A stretch of 64,000 nt of DNA, from the NCBI GenBank assembly GCA_947579605.1, contig OX388305.1, positions 28,967,542-29,031,541 on the forward strand, read 5' to 3'. The notes below the pieces were generated by a model that was not told the origin of the DNA, searched no databases, and saw nothing but the letters and a program-made list of their open reading frames with translations. The position numbers and the translations under genes are program-made. This stretch comes from Athripsodes cinereus (taxonomy: Eukaryota > Arthropoda > Insecta > Trichoptera > Leptoceridae). Within the stretch, counting starts at the first letter, position 1. Each line of letters begins with the position of its first letter. Of the stretch, positions 23,055 to 34,847 are shown piece by piece.

Positions 23055-25084
23055 TGAGCTTGTACGAAAGCAGAGGACAGGACACAATGATGGAGCTAAA
23101 TGCAAAATTATGTTTATGATGGTCACTACCCTCAGCAGTGAGGGATCGATTTGAAAGGAAAAGAAAAATTTGAAAAATTGCACATATTTTTTTACAGATC
23201 ATTTAATTTTTGGACGTTTTTTGAAAAGGAAAGGTAAAACCATTTAATATGTCACACCATGTAAAAAGTGTTAAACGTTCGTGAAGAGTTATTAAGGATG
23301 AATCGTAGATTTATTTGTTGCTCAAAAAACATTGATTTCAAATCCATTGTTTCTTCATTTGGATGTTCAAAACTTTGACACTGGGGTACAGTTCAACTAT
23401 TTAACTGAAAAATGCTGAAAAAAAAACTGGAGGATAAAGGTGGAAAAAAACTAGGTGCAAAATAAAATATATGGTAAAAATAAAATAGACTTTTTAAATG
23501 TCAATCGTTGTAATAATGTATGTTGTTTATGAAGTATGATCTCATTATTATTTTACAAGATACATAAGTATGTGAATAAGAGTGTCCTGCAACAGTGATG
23601 GATAGGTAAATAGTCCCTGCAAACACAAGGATTCCTAGTAAGCCTACACGGGTCTATATATTTCCTTGAATGGTGCCTTAGTGGCTGCCATTACCGCCCT
23701 CAGGTAACTACACATACTAGGGTGACCATTTGTTAAACACTTCCCACTAAAAATACTACTTCTAGTAATCACGGCATTATATACTTTTATTTTATTTTAT
23801 TTCATATCTGTTGTTTGCTTCTCTCGTATAGAGGTACATCGAAGGAGTTTAGTCAAAAGATTTCACACGGAGGTTTTGGCGGTTTGGTGGTTTGGCCAGC
23901 CAGCCCATCAGGCTGCCCACTATGGCGCCTCCGGTGTGGACAAGATGTGTAGAATTTTGGATAAATGGAAGTCTACAGACTTCTGCGCTATCCGGGTGGT
24001 CGGTGGGTTCTTCAATGTATCAACTGCAAATGATGAATATACAAATTGTACTCTCCATACCAATAAAAATAAGGCATTCAGGATGAGTGGGATGCCTCAC
24101 TGCACAATCATATTATTGATGACATGACACTATTTAGATCATTATTAAGTTGGCGAATCAATCATTTCAGTCATTTTATTCACGTAAAACTTTCTTTTTT
24201 TTAGAAAATTAAAAAGGGAGTAACCAATTAGAGAACAAAATAGTTTTTCTAAATTTTATGACATGCTTATACATACATTATATTACTAAGTATTTGTTTT
24301 TTTATAAACATATATTTTTATAATTTATAAATATATATTTTTATGAACTAATTTATTTCATATATTTTTCAAAACATTTTTCAATCCTTCCACATGATTG
24401 AAACCGAAGATAGATAGATTTTCAATTTGCGTATTTATAAACACAAGTTTGCATATATTAGACAATCCAAACTTTTTGAAAATTTCAATTCAATGCTGAG
24501 ATATTTAACAAACAATAAAATAGTTTCTTTAAAATGGTCACCCCATTTTACGAAGCAAGTATTGCACGAAAACCCATAAATCTCCATTTAGTTCTATACC
24601 CACCCCAAAATAATATCCACTACCCCTTGTCAAGTAAGCTAAAGATCTACGTATCGAAATGTTGAACATGCGCACAAGTCTATTATTGGTATACCGCGCA
24701 GTCTTACCTGAGAAACCATAAATACTTCTTAGTTGGACGTCAATGATTTCTAATTTATTATTTTTCCGCTGACATTTTTGAAATTCTTTGTGTGTTTTTT
24801 TTCTACCCCGCCCGCTTAATACACAAAATAATAATACCTACCCATACTCCTTGAGAAATAATTATTTCATTTAATATATTTATGCCTATATTGTGATCTC
24901 TTTTATCTGTATTTCGATGATAGTTTAGATTCGGACAGTAGCTAGCCATTCTAGACAGTGCGGCGATATGGAATCATATGGGCATAACAATATTTTTATT
25001 TCTTGACATAAAACATGTGCATATTTATGTTCGAATACATATAATTGAAATGCTTTAACATTTTTGAATAACATTTAATTTAGT
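23055..25084. other. Mostly AT-rich stretch, one GC-richer patch
   Basis: Bases 23860-24015 are GC-richer (GGTTTGGCCAGCCAGCCC, ATGGCGCCTCCGG) and keep open frames in two phases, but I recognise no protein. The rest is AT-rich without identified features. Confidence 0.4.
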
Positions 25085-25245
25085 CGTGGAGCAACTGGGA
25101 AAGAATTGGCCTCTCACCCTTTCCCGTAAGTTTTTGAGTGTCCTGTTAAAGGCAGATGGTCGAAAAAATAAAGACGTTTTACATTTTTGTGATATTTGTA
25201 TTTTTTGTGATATTTGTATGTATTTTTGTGATATTTTTCCAATAA

Positions 25246-25307
<62 letters not shown>

Positions 25308-25445
25308 ATTTAATTCAGTGATGAGATTCGCCACACATCCTGAATGTTTTAATTTTTGTTGGCAATGAGACGACAGCTTGCGTGTTTATTACATGCAACT
25401 CATCTGCTGGCTAGAGGTGTGGGATATGCCGTGATGGTATATATA
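25085..25445 (+). repeat. (TAG)n-tailed retroposon split by an A58 insertion
   Basis: The 5' part (AAAGAATTGGCCTCTCACC to GACGTTTTACAT, ~25085-25184) and the 3' part (TTAATTCAGTGATGAGATTC to ATGCCGTGATGGTATA, ~25308-25440) match the 36289 element. They are separated by a foreign ~120-bp block ending in poly-A. This copy also shows the family's fuller 5' end (CGTGGAGCA...GGGAAAGAATTGG), shared with 50095. Confidence 0.8.
25185..25305 (+). mobile_element. Short poly-A retroposed insert
   Basis: Three imperfect repeats of TTTTTGTGATATTTGTA are followed by CCAATAAATAAA and an uninterrupted run of 58 A (25248-25305). A polyadenylation-type AATAAA just before poly-A suggests a retroposed transcript end. 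A clean target duplication was not identified. Confidence 0.6.
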
Positions 25446-25949
25446 GAGAAAGTTAGACAATATTATATTCGAAAAATATGTAGTTTATATATTTTGCAAA
25501 ACTTAATGTAGAAAATGTCTCGAATTTCGCAATTTTTTAATATAAATTATTCGAGTTTTGATTAATTTAGTTTTGGAAGATAAAATCAAGGACATACGTC
25601 TTTGGATACAATTCAATTATTTTTATACAATAATTGGTATAGAGTTAATAACTAAATTGCCTACATTATATATTTTCTACCCTTCTCATTTTCAATGAAT
25701 TAATCGAATTTGAACAATAGACTAATATGAAAATTATATACTCCGTAAATTAGATATATACTTATATAACATAATATAGGTATTATTCCATAAAAAAGTA
25801 CAAAATTCCATAAAATATTTTTCGTTGTATGTCACATACCTAATATTCTTTATTTGTTTTACAAGATCAATATACCTAATTAGGTATATATAATAAAAAT
25901 ACTTTTTTGCGCGTACACATGTAGATACAGTGATAAAATGATATAATAT

Positions 25950-26030
25950 TAATTCGTGTACGGCATTTCCCATAAGTGACGTAGGCAGCAGACTATCTTC
26001 ATGTAATAAACATACATTCAGAACTTTGTT
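25950..26030 (-). repeat. (TAG)n-tailed retroposon, decayed fragment
   Basis: Reversed 3' half of the family: ACGGCATTTCCCATAAGTG, GCAGCAGAC, ATGTAATAAACAT. Strongly diverged. Confidence 0.5.
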
Positions 26031-26113
26031 TTGTGTCATAATTATATTATTATCTACACGTCTCTGAGTACATGGTGATAATATTATATTTATTATTGTT
26101 GATTAGGTACGTA

Positions 26114-26523
26114 CGTTCACTGAGAAGAATGGTTGGTAAAACGTTGCGAGATAGAGTGAAGAATGAGGATATCAGGAGAATGAGCGGATGTGAGAGGAGT
26201 GTTGTGGACAGAATGCGTGTAAACAAGTTGAGATGGTTTGGACATGTTGAGCGAATGCAAGATGAAAGGATTACGAAGAGGATGTATTTATCTGAAAGAA
26301 GGGGTGTGAGAAAGCGCGGACGTCCAAGAACCACGTGGCTTGATCACGTGGACCAAATTCTTAAGGACGGACGCGTGATGAGTAAGAGAAATGGGCGTGC
26401 ATGTATGAGAAATTGGATGAATGTAGAGGAAGCGAAAGAAGTATGCAAGGATAGATCTATATGGCGTTCCGTTCTCTCTGCCTACCCCTCCTGGGACATG
26501 GCGTGAGGGTATAGTATAGTATA
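26114..26523 (+). pseudogene. LINE family E reverse transcriptase C-terminus, 5'-truncated
   Basis: The frame reads LRRMVGKTLRDRVKNEDIRR, then NKLRWFGHVERMQDERITKR, RGRPRTTWLDHVDQILKDG and VEEAKEVCKDRSIWRSVLSA, ending YPSWDMA. This is the C-terminal tail of a common arthropod non-LTR RT. Similar segments occur at 37600-37695 and 55900-56290, and 62943-64000 is probably the RT core of the same kind of element. No RT motif is present. The stop (TGA) is followed by GGGTATAGTATAGTATAG, a pentanucleotide tail. A possible short duplication, GTACGT, flanks it (26107, 26524). Confidence 0.88.
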
Positions 26524-26530
26524 GTACGTA

Positions 26531-29288
26531 TTAGTACGAGATCCCGAATAAGTAGGCACCTAAACGAAGATATTATTGTATCTACACAGTTTGTATGATG
26601 TAGGTAGGTATCTCCCAGCTGTTGTAGATATTTTGATATTCAAAGCCTGGGTTCACTTGGCTTCCCATTTTGATTTCAAGTGTTTACATTATCGTGTTCC
26701 ATTACAATACGAGTAGTAGAGGCGGTGATCATCAGAAAAGTAGAGTCGAGTGTTTATTTTCCTCGGGTAAACTGTTTAAAATATTTCTGCTTATTATGTA
26801 TTATAACACTATGGATTGATTCCACGGGCACATTCCTGAATCTTGTGAAAATATTGTTATTACTATGTGTCATCATTTACTGTTATTTTTATATTATTTA
26901 GGAATTTAAAATATTTTACATACCTTGATAATAATAAAACCTTCATTGTAAATAATAAATTTGTACAAAAGGCCTATATGCCACTTCGTGAGTTACCTAT
27001 TGAATAGGTAGGTATATGATGGTTGTAGGTATATTGTGATCTATTTAATTTTTACTATTGTAATCATATACCTACATATGTCTTTCTTTGATTGTATTTG
27101 GCTAATTATATTTTTAATAACCATAGACAAAGTAATATTGATATTTTAAGTTTATGTTAATAATAAAATATTGTTACTCCTTACATCATAACCTATAACT
27201 GAAAATTTTAATAATCTCTCTTCATTATATCACAATAATTATTCCATTTATATTGGAAGTTACATAATGAATTACGATCACCATTATACACAATATTATG
27301 TGTATAATACAGTATTATTATTATTATTGTATCAACATCGAACCACTTCAAACTTTTTCAACAACCGACGCCGACGTCGTCCAAAATAAAATTTGTTCAA
27401 AATATTTTTAGAGAGTTTCGGATAATAATTTACAACAAGCCATAAAACATAGTTGTATATCAAGTAGCTAAAACAATACTCATAGGACGACATTGTTTTC
27501 TGTTTGTGATGCTGAGTAATAATAATATAATAGAACAACCACTCATTTTGAAAAACGATTTTGTCTTATTTTACATTCTAGTAACTAAGATGAGAATTAT
27601 TGAGCTTAAGATTTACGATACCTGCCAAAATTACTAATGTTTTTTCAAAGTTCCACGAAGGACAGCATGTAATGGAAGATGCAGAAAAAATCTCATTTTT
27701 AATCTTGAAACTCAAAACTCAGAGATGTACCGATTTAGATCTCGCTACCTGGTAATGCACGTACGCTTCTATTGTGATCCTGTGATCTCTTTGAAATACA
27801 ATATTTTGCAAACAGGACGTGAGATTAAATCTCCTAATTCATTATTGTATTATTCCTTGCTTTATTATTATTATTATTATTCTGTATATGTACTTGGATT
27901 GTGCAAGAAATAGATCAATAGTTAAGCTCAACAAGTGAATGCAATAAGCTATTGTAAAAATTGTTATGTTACATCTAAATATTTTCGTGTTTCTATGTTT
28001 CTATCACAAAATATGTCACACACAAATAATGGATTATGGTTTTATTGTCATACAAATTTTAAGATTCATAACAGTTTTCTTAACCATATTTATCGTAATA
28101 GGTTCTGATAACCTACTTATCTCTATGAAATATTAAGAAAATTTGAACAATTACATTACTTTCTTGTAATAAAAGTTGAGAAATCAATAATAATATTATG
28201 TAATTGTTGAAATATCTTTATTAAGTGTCAAATCAGTTTTGTAACGAATTCACCAGCAATATTGATGTTTAATACCAACCGTAGTAAAAGCATGAAAAAA
28301 TATACCTACGCCGATTAACTAATTTTTTATAAGCGAACACAATCAGAAAAATATAATATGATGGGTCTGTTTTTCAAGGCAATATTATTAATCGTAATAC
28401 AATACATAAATACTTTCTAGATAGGTAGGTACTTATTTAGAGATATATGTACATGATATTCAGATAATCACATATTATATTGCTTCAAATCCTCCCTTTC
28501 AGTCAAAAGTCAAACAGGTAGATACACGTTACACCTACCCACATAATATCTAATTTATACGGAATCATAATGAAAAAGACATCTTTGATAAGGGATTCGC
28601 GGAAAACGAAAAGATATTACCTATTACTTTGTATCTTTCTCATCACTACCAACCTAATATTTGATGATTTCATAATGAGACACCCCACGTTCCTTGTTTC
28701 TGAGAATCTGAATGTCATTAAAATTGTTACCTACACAGGTACATATTTACGTCACATTTTCATAACATAAAGCATAATTTAAAGAAGCTCTTGTAATCAC
28801 AAATAAATTATGAAAATATGATTATTTATTATCTGGTGTTTTCATAAAGAATAGTGCGTCTCGCTTAGGTAATGCATACAATCCAGTTGTTACAAATTTC
28901 TTTAGGTAACTACCTGAATAAATAAATAGGTTAAAGTTTAAATATTTAACCATGATTAGTTCAATGACATTACAATACATTAAAATATAGGTTAAGTTTT
29001 TATTATTTAATGTATTTGTTTCCAATATTTATTGGCCAAATAAATCCTATGAATAATAGATAAACTTTTTGTCGGTACAGAGACAGTAATGAACTCTCTG
29101 ATTGAAAACTTATAATTTCTAATGATATGTATGGTACTATACAACTGTATAATTATGAATCATCTCATTAGTACCAAGAAATTAAATTACAATCTTAAGC
29201 TACACAAATGTTTTACACAATAAATGTTAACAATATAATTCATTTTCACTTATTTTAGAGGCATTAACTATGTAACAATTTCTAGACA
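26531..29288. other. AT-rich stretch
   Basis: No gene or repeat family is recognised. The small open frames are compositionally random. Confidence 0.4.
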
Positions 29289-29374
29289 TTTTTAAATAAA
29301 ATATTTAAACTTGAATTACTAATTAATGTAACAAATAAACATAGTAATTCAAGTTTAAATATTTTATTTAAAAA
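29289..29374. repeat. Perfect 32-bp inverted repeat, 22-bp loop
   Basis: 29289-29320 and 29343-29374 are reverse complements (arms containing ATTTAAACTTGAATTACT). The loop carries no hammerhead motif. It would extrude as a cruciform or fold as an RNA hairpin. Confidence 0.85.
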
Positions 29375-30251
29375 AAATATAATTCATTTCAATTTATATA
29401 GAAACCAATCAAGGACCTACGATTTATCTCAACCATCATTGGTAACTATTTAAACACAACTACGATTGTAAAATTATTCCCATAAGTATAAAAAATTAAC
29501 ACTAAACTAAAACAGAACTTTTCATAATCCATGTAAGGTATACCTACATTGAAAAAAAAGGCTAAATAAAACACGATAAAATAATAGTAACGCAGTCATA
29601 GATTTATATGTACTAAAGTACGAAGTAATATAATTCTATGAACACAGTATAATAATTTATAATTATTTATCGGCATTCCACCCAACATAATATGAGCGAT
29701 TTAGCTAATACAGTATAAAACTACAAGAAATATCTGCGATCTTTGAATTTTAAATATAAGTATTGTACGTAATTCATTATAAGATGTAAATACGTGGATT
29801 AACGTTTATTCATACAATCAATCTCTCACATCAGTTTACAACTGTCAATCAACTGGTTTGAAGAAACTTTACACTTCATTTCCTGACAAAAAAAATATAT
29901 GCGAATTAATATTATTTTTCCCATAGTAAAAATAGGTAGGTAGATAATTAGTAGTAATAATAATAATAATTATAAGAAAACCTTTGAATTGAGGCGGAGA
30001 TCAAGAACGTTATCAAATTACTCTTTCGAAGGTAAAGATTTGGATTACGGACATTTTATTTTACCTTCATTGATTTCAAATTAAAAGTACTATATACTAC
30101 CTATACCTTTTCCCGCGGGGTGAATACCTACGTCTTCCACTTATTTGTGCAAGTTTTCTCGTGTCCTGTAGTATAGGCAAGTATTGGTTATACAAAAAAC
30201 GTACAAACGCTCATGAAAGGCATTCAAGATCTACAATTCGGTGATGGAATA
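29375..30251. other. AT-rich stretch
   Basis: No gene or repeat family is recognised. A short (AAT)n tract lies at 29955-29970. Confidence 0.4.
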
Positions 30252-30356
30252 TACTACTACTACTATACCATCTAGGCATATCCCACAAGTGGGGTAGCCA
30301 GCAGACCAAGTGCATATAAAACATGCAAGCTGTCTTCTCTGTGCCAATATACAGGG
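30252..30356 (-). repeat. (TAG)n-tailed retroposon, 5'-truncated reversed copy
   Basis: Starts with the complement of the tail (TACTACTACTACTATACCATC), then GGCATATCCCACAAGTGGGG, AGCCAGCAGAC and AACATGCAAGCTGTC, as in the 36289 element read backwards. Confidence 0.8.
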
Positions 30357-30640
30357 TATAAAATCAATTCTTTCGTTTTCTGGTACCTACCTATAGGGAG
30401 GATAAATAACATTTATTTATTTATTCTTTTGCACATCATCATTGTATCTAGTTTTTCTCCACTTTTGATAAATCATATAGATAATGATAAAGATGTAGGT
30501 ATTGTGTTATTGCTTCAAAACCAAGTGCAGGTTATACAATAATATTATGTTGCCTATCACATTTCTTCCTAAACATTCCTCCAGAAGTAGAAAGCACTTT
30601 CGTTAAAAAACGTTGTTTAGTAATTGTGGTTCATTTTACA

Positions 30641-30780
30641 TTATTTATTTATTTATTTTATTCTTTACTGTACATTGGTTACAATATTACAAAATAAAAC
30701 AGTGTCATATAAATATCAGTTATACAATTCAATGTACAGAGGGCGAGTTTAACGCTAAAATGCGATGTTTCCAACTAACA
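30641..30780 (-). repeat. (ATAA)n-tailed retroposon 3' end, copy 2
   Basis: ATTTATTTATTTTATTCTTT, ACTGTACATTGGTTACAAT and GTACAGAGGGCGAGTTTAAC, then TTTCCAACTAAC, match 57056-57180. Confidence 0.7.
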
Positions 30781-31470
30781 TTACGAGTACATACTTCCTG
30801 AAAAGCTTATTGTTTAGATGACCATACTCAAAAGTCATAGGGGGTGCACGTGCATGTACTGGTATATAAAACATGAAATTTGTTTCGAACGAGCAACAAT
30901 CTAAATTTAGTAATAATTAATAAATAATAATTACATAGTAGGTACGTATAGGCTCCCACAAAAAAAAAACAATTCAAATTTCTTTCGTCAAAAAACACTT
31001 TTTGTCGCACAAGGTAAACACTATCCAACACGGATAACTTAAAAAAAAATGAAATAATAGTATGTAGGTATATACTCGTATAATACAAATACATGTAGGT
31101 AGATATTGTAAACCTAATATGTCGTATGTCTGTGATATATTCCGTGGCAGACTTGAAATAAATCATGTGATACAATGAACAGGATATTCTAATGTACACT
31201 CCAGCCTATGTACCTATGATATTTTATCATTCCTCCTAGTATGTACCTACCTAATACCTAGCTTATAATATTATAGGTAACAACCACCATCATCATATTA
31301 AACAAGTTGTAGGCTAACTAACATAATCGGTCTCTCTGGCAAAACTCCTACATAAAATAATTTTACTTATTTTTATATTTCCATTGATAAAACTTAAAAG
31401 TACCTACTACGGAATTCTAGACTTGCATAATAATTGTAAATTTTAACACATGAAACTATGTACCTACAAC
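30781..31470. other. AT-rich stretch
   Basis: No gene is recognised. A 123-codon minus-strand frame at 30828-31199 is biased to Tyr, Ile, Leu and Phe as expected from composition alone. Confidence 0.4.
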
Positions 31471-31590
31471 ATAAGGCTCATTAAAAACAACGTCACCTTA
31501 TCTTTGTTTTGGACAAAGTATAAGGGATGCGGTTCAAAAGCCGTCCGGGGCGTACCGAGTAAGGTGACGTTGTTTTTTTCTGAGCCTTAT
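31471..31590. mobile_element. MITE with ~28-bp terminal inverted repeats (120 bp)
   Basis: ATAAGGCTCATTAAAAACAA...CGTCACCTTA at the left is mirrored by TAAGGTGACG...TGAGCCTTAT at the right. The centre is GC-rich (AAGCCGTCCGGGGCGTACCG). The ends can be read as TA-flanked. Only one copy is seen in this window; the family is unknown. Confidence 0.75.
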
Positions 31591-32639
31591 TATGGTAGTT
31601 TCTTCTGTTAAAATTTACATACCTATTATATAACCTCATATAACGGTTGATTGTAAAAAATAACATCGACAAGCATGCATAATAATTATTCATAAACTAA
31701 TTATATCTACTTTTAAAAAATAATGATATTTTATATTATACTGCCCCACCAGCTAGTATCTATTCTGCAGTAGGGAATTATCGGAGAGTCATTTATTTAT
31801 CGGAAACTATTAACTTTATTATATGAGTAAATATTAGAAGTTGGCCAAATTTTAGTAATAGTAATGTTTTTCTTTGTGATATGAATGCAACTTTATTTTA
31901 TTAATACATTTTTTTTATTTTAAAATATTGTCAAATTAGGTAAAGCATTTTTTACTACATACCCACGTATTTCTCAAATTTAAAAATATGATTAGTATAT
32001 TTATGAACATCTCAAAGATACACTAGTATTGATAATATAAAATGGTCGTAAATTTATGACGAATTACATTTATGTGATGCGAAGCAAAAAGATATACAAA
32101 CATCATTGCCGATGGTTTCCTCAAATATAAATCTGACGTAATCAAACAATATAACCAAATGTTAAAATGACATTGGGCAACTCGTTGATCATCTACCCAT
32201 TTATGTTCAATATTTTATCGAGTGTTGTAAATTTTGAGTCAATCAATTAATCATACTTTCTATATCACTTAGACCTAAATTAATCTGACTTCAAATCTTA
32301 TTAAACAATGTTCCAATTATAATTTCTCTAATTAAAATGACTTATTTGAATATTTTGGATTGACATATAATAATTATCTCACTTACACTTATACCTGTTT
32401 GACATTAAATATTTATCCTCTTTTGACATTGAATTTTTAAGTATTATTGATTGACAAAAATAATAATTATCTCATTACTATTATTTTACTTGAATGACTT
32501 TATATTTATGAATCCTCTACTTAAAATGACTTGTTTGAATATTTTATTTTGACATATTTATAAAAATTGTATTAGGTATATACATTTATTTTACCAGTAT
32601 TACTATTTTTGATTCGACACATTAATTGTAATTTTTTTG
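31591..32639. other. AT-rich stretch
   Basis: No gene is recognised. Bases 32180-32560 contain loosely repeated phrases (TTGACAT, TTATTTGAATATTTT, AATAATTATCTCA) suggesting a decayed internal duplication. Confidence 0.4.
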
Positions 32640-32717
32640 TCATGTTGTTGTTCTCTATTCTGATTTGATTGTTAAAGGCTAACGCCGTGAATATATGTAA
32701 ATAAAATAAATAAAAAT
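32640..32717 (+). repeat. Retroposon 3' end with (AAATA)n tail
   Basis: TTAAAGGCTAACGCCGTGAA followed by AAATAAAATAAATAAAAAT resembles 51661-51708 (AAAAGGCCCAGGCCATGAAT, then AAATAAATAAAC). Both look like the 3' terminus of one LINE family; no coding part is attached. Confidence 0.5.
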
Positions 32718-33218
32718 AGGATATCGGATCCAATATAAATGTGCATTCCATATAAACTAAAATGGTTAAGAAATTTGTATTCTCAAATAAACATACATAG
32801 GTTTTCGATAAAAAGACCGACGTTCTCAATTTGCCCAATGCATACTCGTACGTATGTCAAACATACGTGTAACAACACTAGATACCATAATATTATTAGT
32901 TACATAAGTGAAGAGTAGGCCTCTAGGTATGTAGGTACCTACATTCGGTACCATCATATACATACATACCCTATATATATATAAGTAATTAATGATTTAT
33001 GTACCTACACTACATTTTCAAAAACATAGTGACCAAACGTAAAACAAAGTGGAGTTACTTGTAGTTTATTAAAAATACTAAGAAGCCTTACAAGCAGTGT
33101 ATTACTTCTATTATGCTTATTACCATTAATGATAATAAATATATGATATTTTATTTTTAATAACACAACACAGTTAATTTTTCACTTAGTTTTATTTAAA
33201 ATCTCGAGTACTTTCGTC

Positions 33219-33262
33219 TCTTGAAAATGTCAATGTAGATATATTGACATTTTCAAGAGAAC
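33219..33262. repeat. Short perfect hairpin inside the hammerhead unit
   Basis: TCTCTTGAAAATGTCAAT and ATTGACATTTTCAAGAGA form an 18-bp stem with a loop of about eight bases. Confidence 0.8.
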
Positions 33263-33543
33263 TGTCAATATATAGACAAAATCATGATAAAACAACTAGT
33301 AGGGCTACTAACTTAACCATATTTGCAGCGTAGTCAAGTCGCAGTCGAATATTGATTGAAATTCTCGTGTGAGCAGTAAGCTCGACTTAACTTTTAAGCC
33401 TCTTCACCAAAGCTCCATGATAAGCTACTGATTGTAATTTCGGGACTAAGTGTATGTTCATCATTTGTTTATACTTAAATGATTTAATAAAATATCCCAT
33501 TTAGGTTGATCGGAAGATTTATTGGAATACCAATTTACAATGA

Positions 33544-33723
33544 GTTCGTCGGTAGCCTGGGGGTAGAGTCTCGGCCTTGTGAACAAGGGGTCCGGGGTTC
33601 GATCCCAGGTGCCGGCAAATTCCCCTTTCACGACACAAGCTTTTAGCTTACTGCGAAAGGTGTATAAGGTTGTATTTGGGTTTATAACAAAACCCAGATA
33701 TATCTTTTTTCAAAAAAAAAAAA
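33544..33723 (+). repeat. tRNA-derived SINE, full-length copy
   Basis: The head contains an A-box-like TAGCCTGGGGGTA (33553-33565) and a perfect B box GGTTCGATCCC (33596-33606), the internal promoter of RNA polymerase III. A body follows with CACAAGCTTTTAGCTTACTG and GGGTTTATAACAAAACCC, and the copy ends with a T run and an A tail. Head spacing and the CCTTG..CAAGG arm resemble a tRNA, but there is no acceptor pairing, so it is not a functional tRNA gene. Related copies: 5293, 47156, 52770, 62053. Confidence 0.88.
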
Positions 33724-34276
33724 TATCATGACACCTTCCACAAATGATGTAGCCATAATCTACATCGACGAAAGAACTAGAGATTTCAATGAAAAATTAA
33801 CTGTGTTGTGTAATTAAAAATAAAATATCATCAGTATGAATTTTCACTCTGTGAACGTACAGACTTTAGAATTATGATATAAATATATGGTTGCTCCGTA
33901 AAATCTCCAGTGAAGAAAAAGTTTCCTACTCTTTTCTATTATAATCTTCGAGTATCTTGTAAAAGTAGATTTTTGGTATAATATCACAAATAAGATATTT
34001 AACATTTTATAGTTAGCGCTAAAGGTATGCCCCCTGAAGAAAATTACATAGCTAATATTACAAAATAACCATGAACATAATTTTTATTTTGAAAGATTAT
34101 GGAAAATAAACCATTTACAATATCTAATTTGAAGTACATATTTTTCCGTAAAGTTCATATGAGATTCTTGTTAGAATGATCCACTTAAAAAATCTATACA
34201 GGTATCTATTAAGCATTATTTTCAGTTTGACAGAGACACCGAATGTCGAAACTTTAATTATGTGTAAGTGAAACTA

Positions 34277-34535
34277 CACTGAGAAAAATACTCAAAACGA
34301 ATCATTGGTACAGTACTATCAGATTAGGACCAGAGATCGTACAAACGATTCATTGGTATAAATCTATAATATTAACTCTTCGCAAACAAATCATTGGTAA
34401 ATTTACCAACAATTTGTTTGCGAAGAGTGAATATTATAGGTTCGTACCAATGAATCGTTTGTACGATCTCTGGTCCTAATCTGATAGTACGTACCAATGA
34501 TTCGTTGTGAAATTTCGTTAGTATTTTTCTCAGTG
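34277..34535. mobile_element. Palindromic TA-flanked MITE, copy 3 (259 bp)
   Basis: Same termini as copy 1, TA at 34275-34276 and 34536-34537. It has an extra inner stem (AACTCTTCGCAAACAAAT against ATTTGTTTGCGAAGAGT) meeting at GGTAAATTTACC. Orientation is opposite to copy 4: the CTCAAAACGAATC variant end is on the left here. Confidence 0.9.
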
Positions 34536-34570
34536 TATAAACCGTATTATTAAGAAAAATCAGTTGTCAT

Positions 34571-34847
34571 CGATTGTGCTATTGCGGGGATAACTCTCAG
34601 AGACAGAATAAGAAATACTGAGATTATGAACATATACAACACGGAGGACATCGTAAGATGGAGTAGGAAAAGGAGACGATTCTGGAGAGACCATGTAGAT
34701 CGAATGGCTGAAAACAGAATCGTACATATAGCTGCAAAGGAAACACCAGTCAGTTCACGTCCACGAGGAAGACCACCAAAAAGATGGAAAGACAGCTGGT
34801 CTTCAGCATCACAAGAGGCATCAACTTCTGAACTAACAGATCGATGA
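34571..34847 (+). pseudogene. LINE family F reverse transcriptase C-terminus, 5'-truncated
   Basis: The frame DCAIAGITLRDRIRNTEIMN, then STEDIV-like residues YNTEDIVRWSRKRRRFWRDH, VDRMAENRIV and SRPRGRPPKRWKDSW, ending SELTDR, has the standard non-LTR RT tail pattern: LRDRIRN, a W..H..RM motif, then GRP..RW. No catalytic core remains. A GAAGAAGAT tail lies shortly after the stop. It sits 35 bp right of a MITE copy. Confidence 0.82.

Larger units (their letters stand above)
33144..33830. mobile_element. Inverted-repeat unit with hammerhead-like halves at both ends
   Basis: 41-bp arms at 33144-33184 and 33790-33830 are inverted with one visible mismatch (TATTTTATTTTTAAT core). Just inside each arm is a hammerhead 3' half facing outward: minus strand GACGAAAGTACTC then GAGATTTT (33198-33218), and plus strand GACGAAAGAACTA then GAGATTTC (33767-33787). 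The right one also has CAAATGA (33741) and a GATGTAG/CTACATC stem, so it is a hammerhead with a mutated CUGAUGA box. A SINE was later inserted inside. Possibly a decayed Penelope-type terminal structure. Confidence 0.55.

Noticed and set aside
30828..31199. 123-codon minus-strand frame as a membrane protein
   Set aside because: The hydrophobic, Tyr-rich composition follows from AT-rich DNA. No motif, splice context or repeat support.
33544..33620. Possible tRNA gene (also at 62053 and 52948 reversed)
   Set aside because: A and B boxes are present, but there is no acceptor-stem pairing or mature 3' end. The unit continues into a repeated body, so it is a SINE head.
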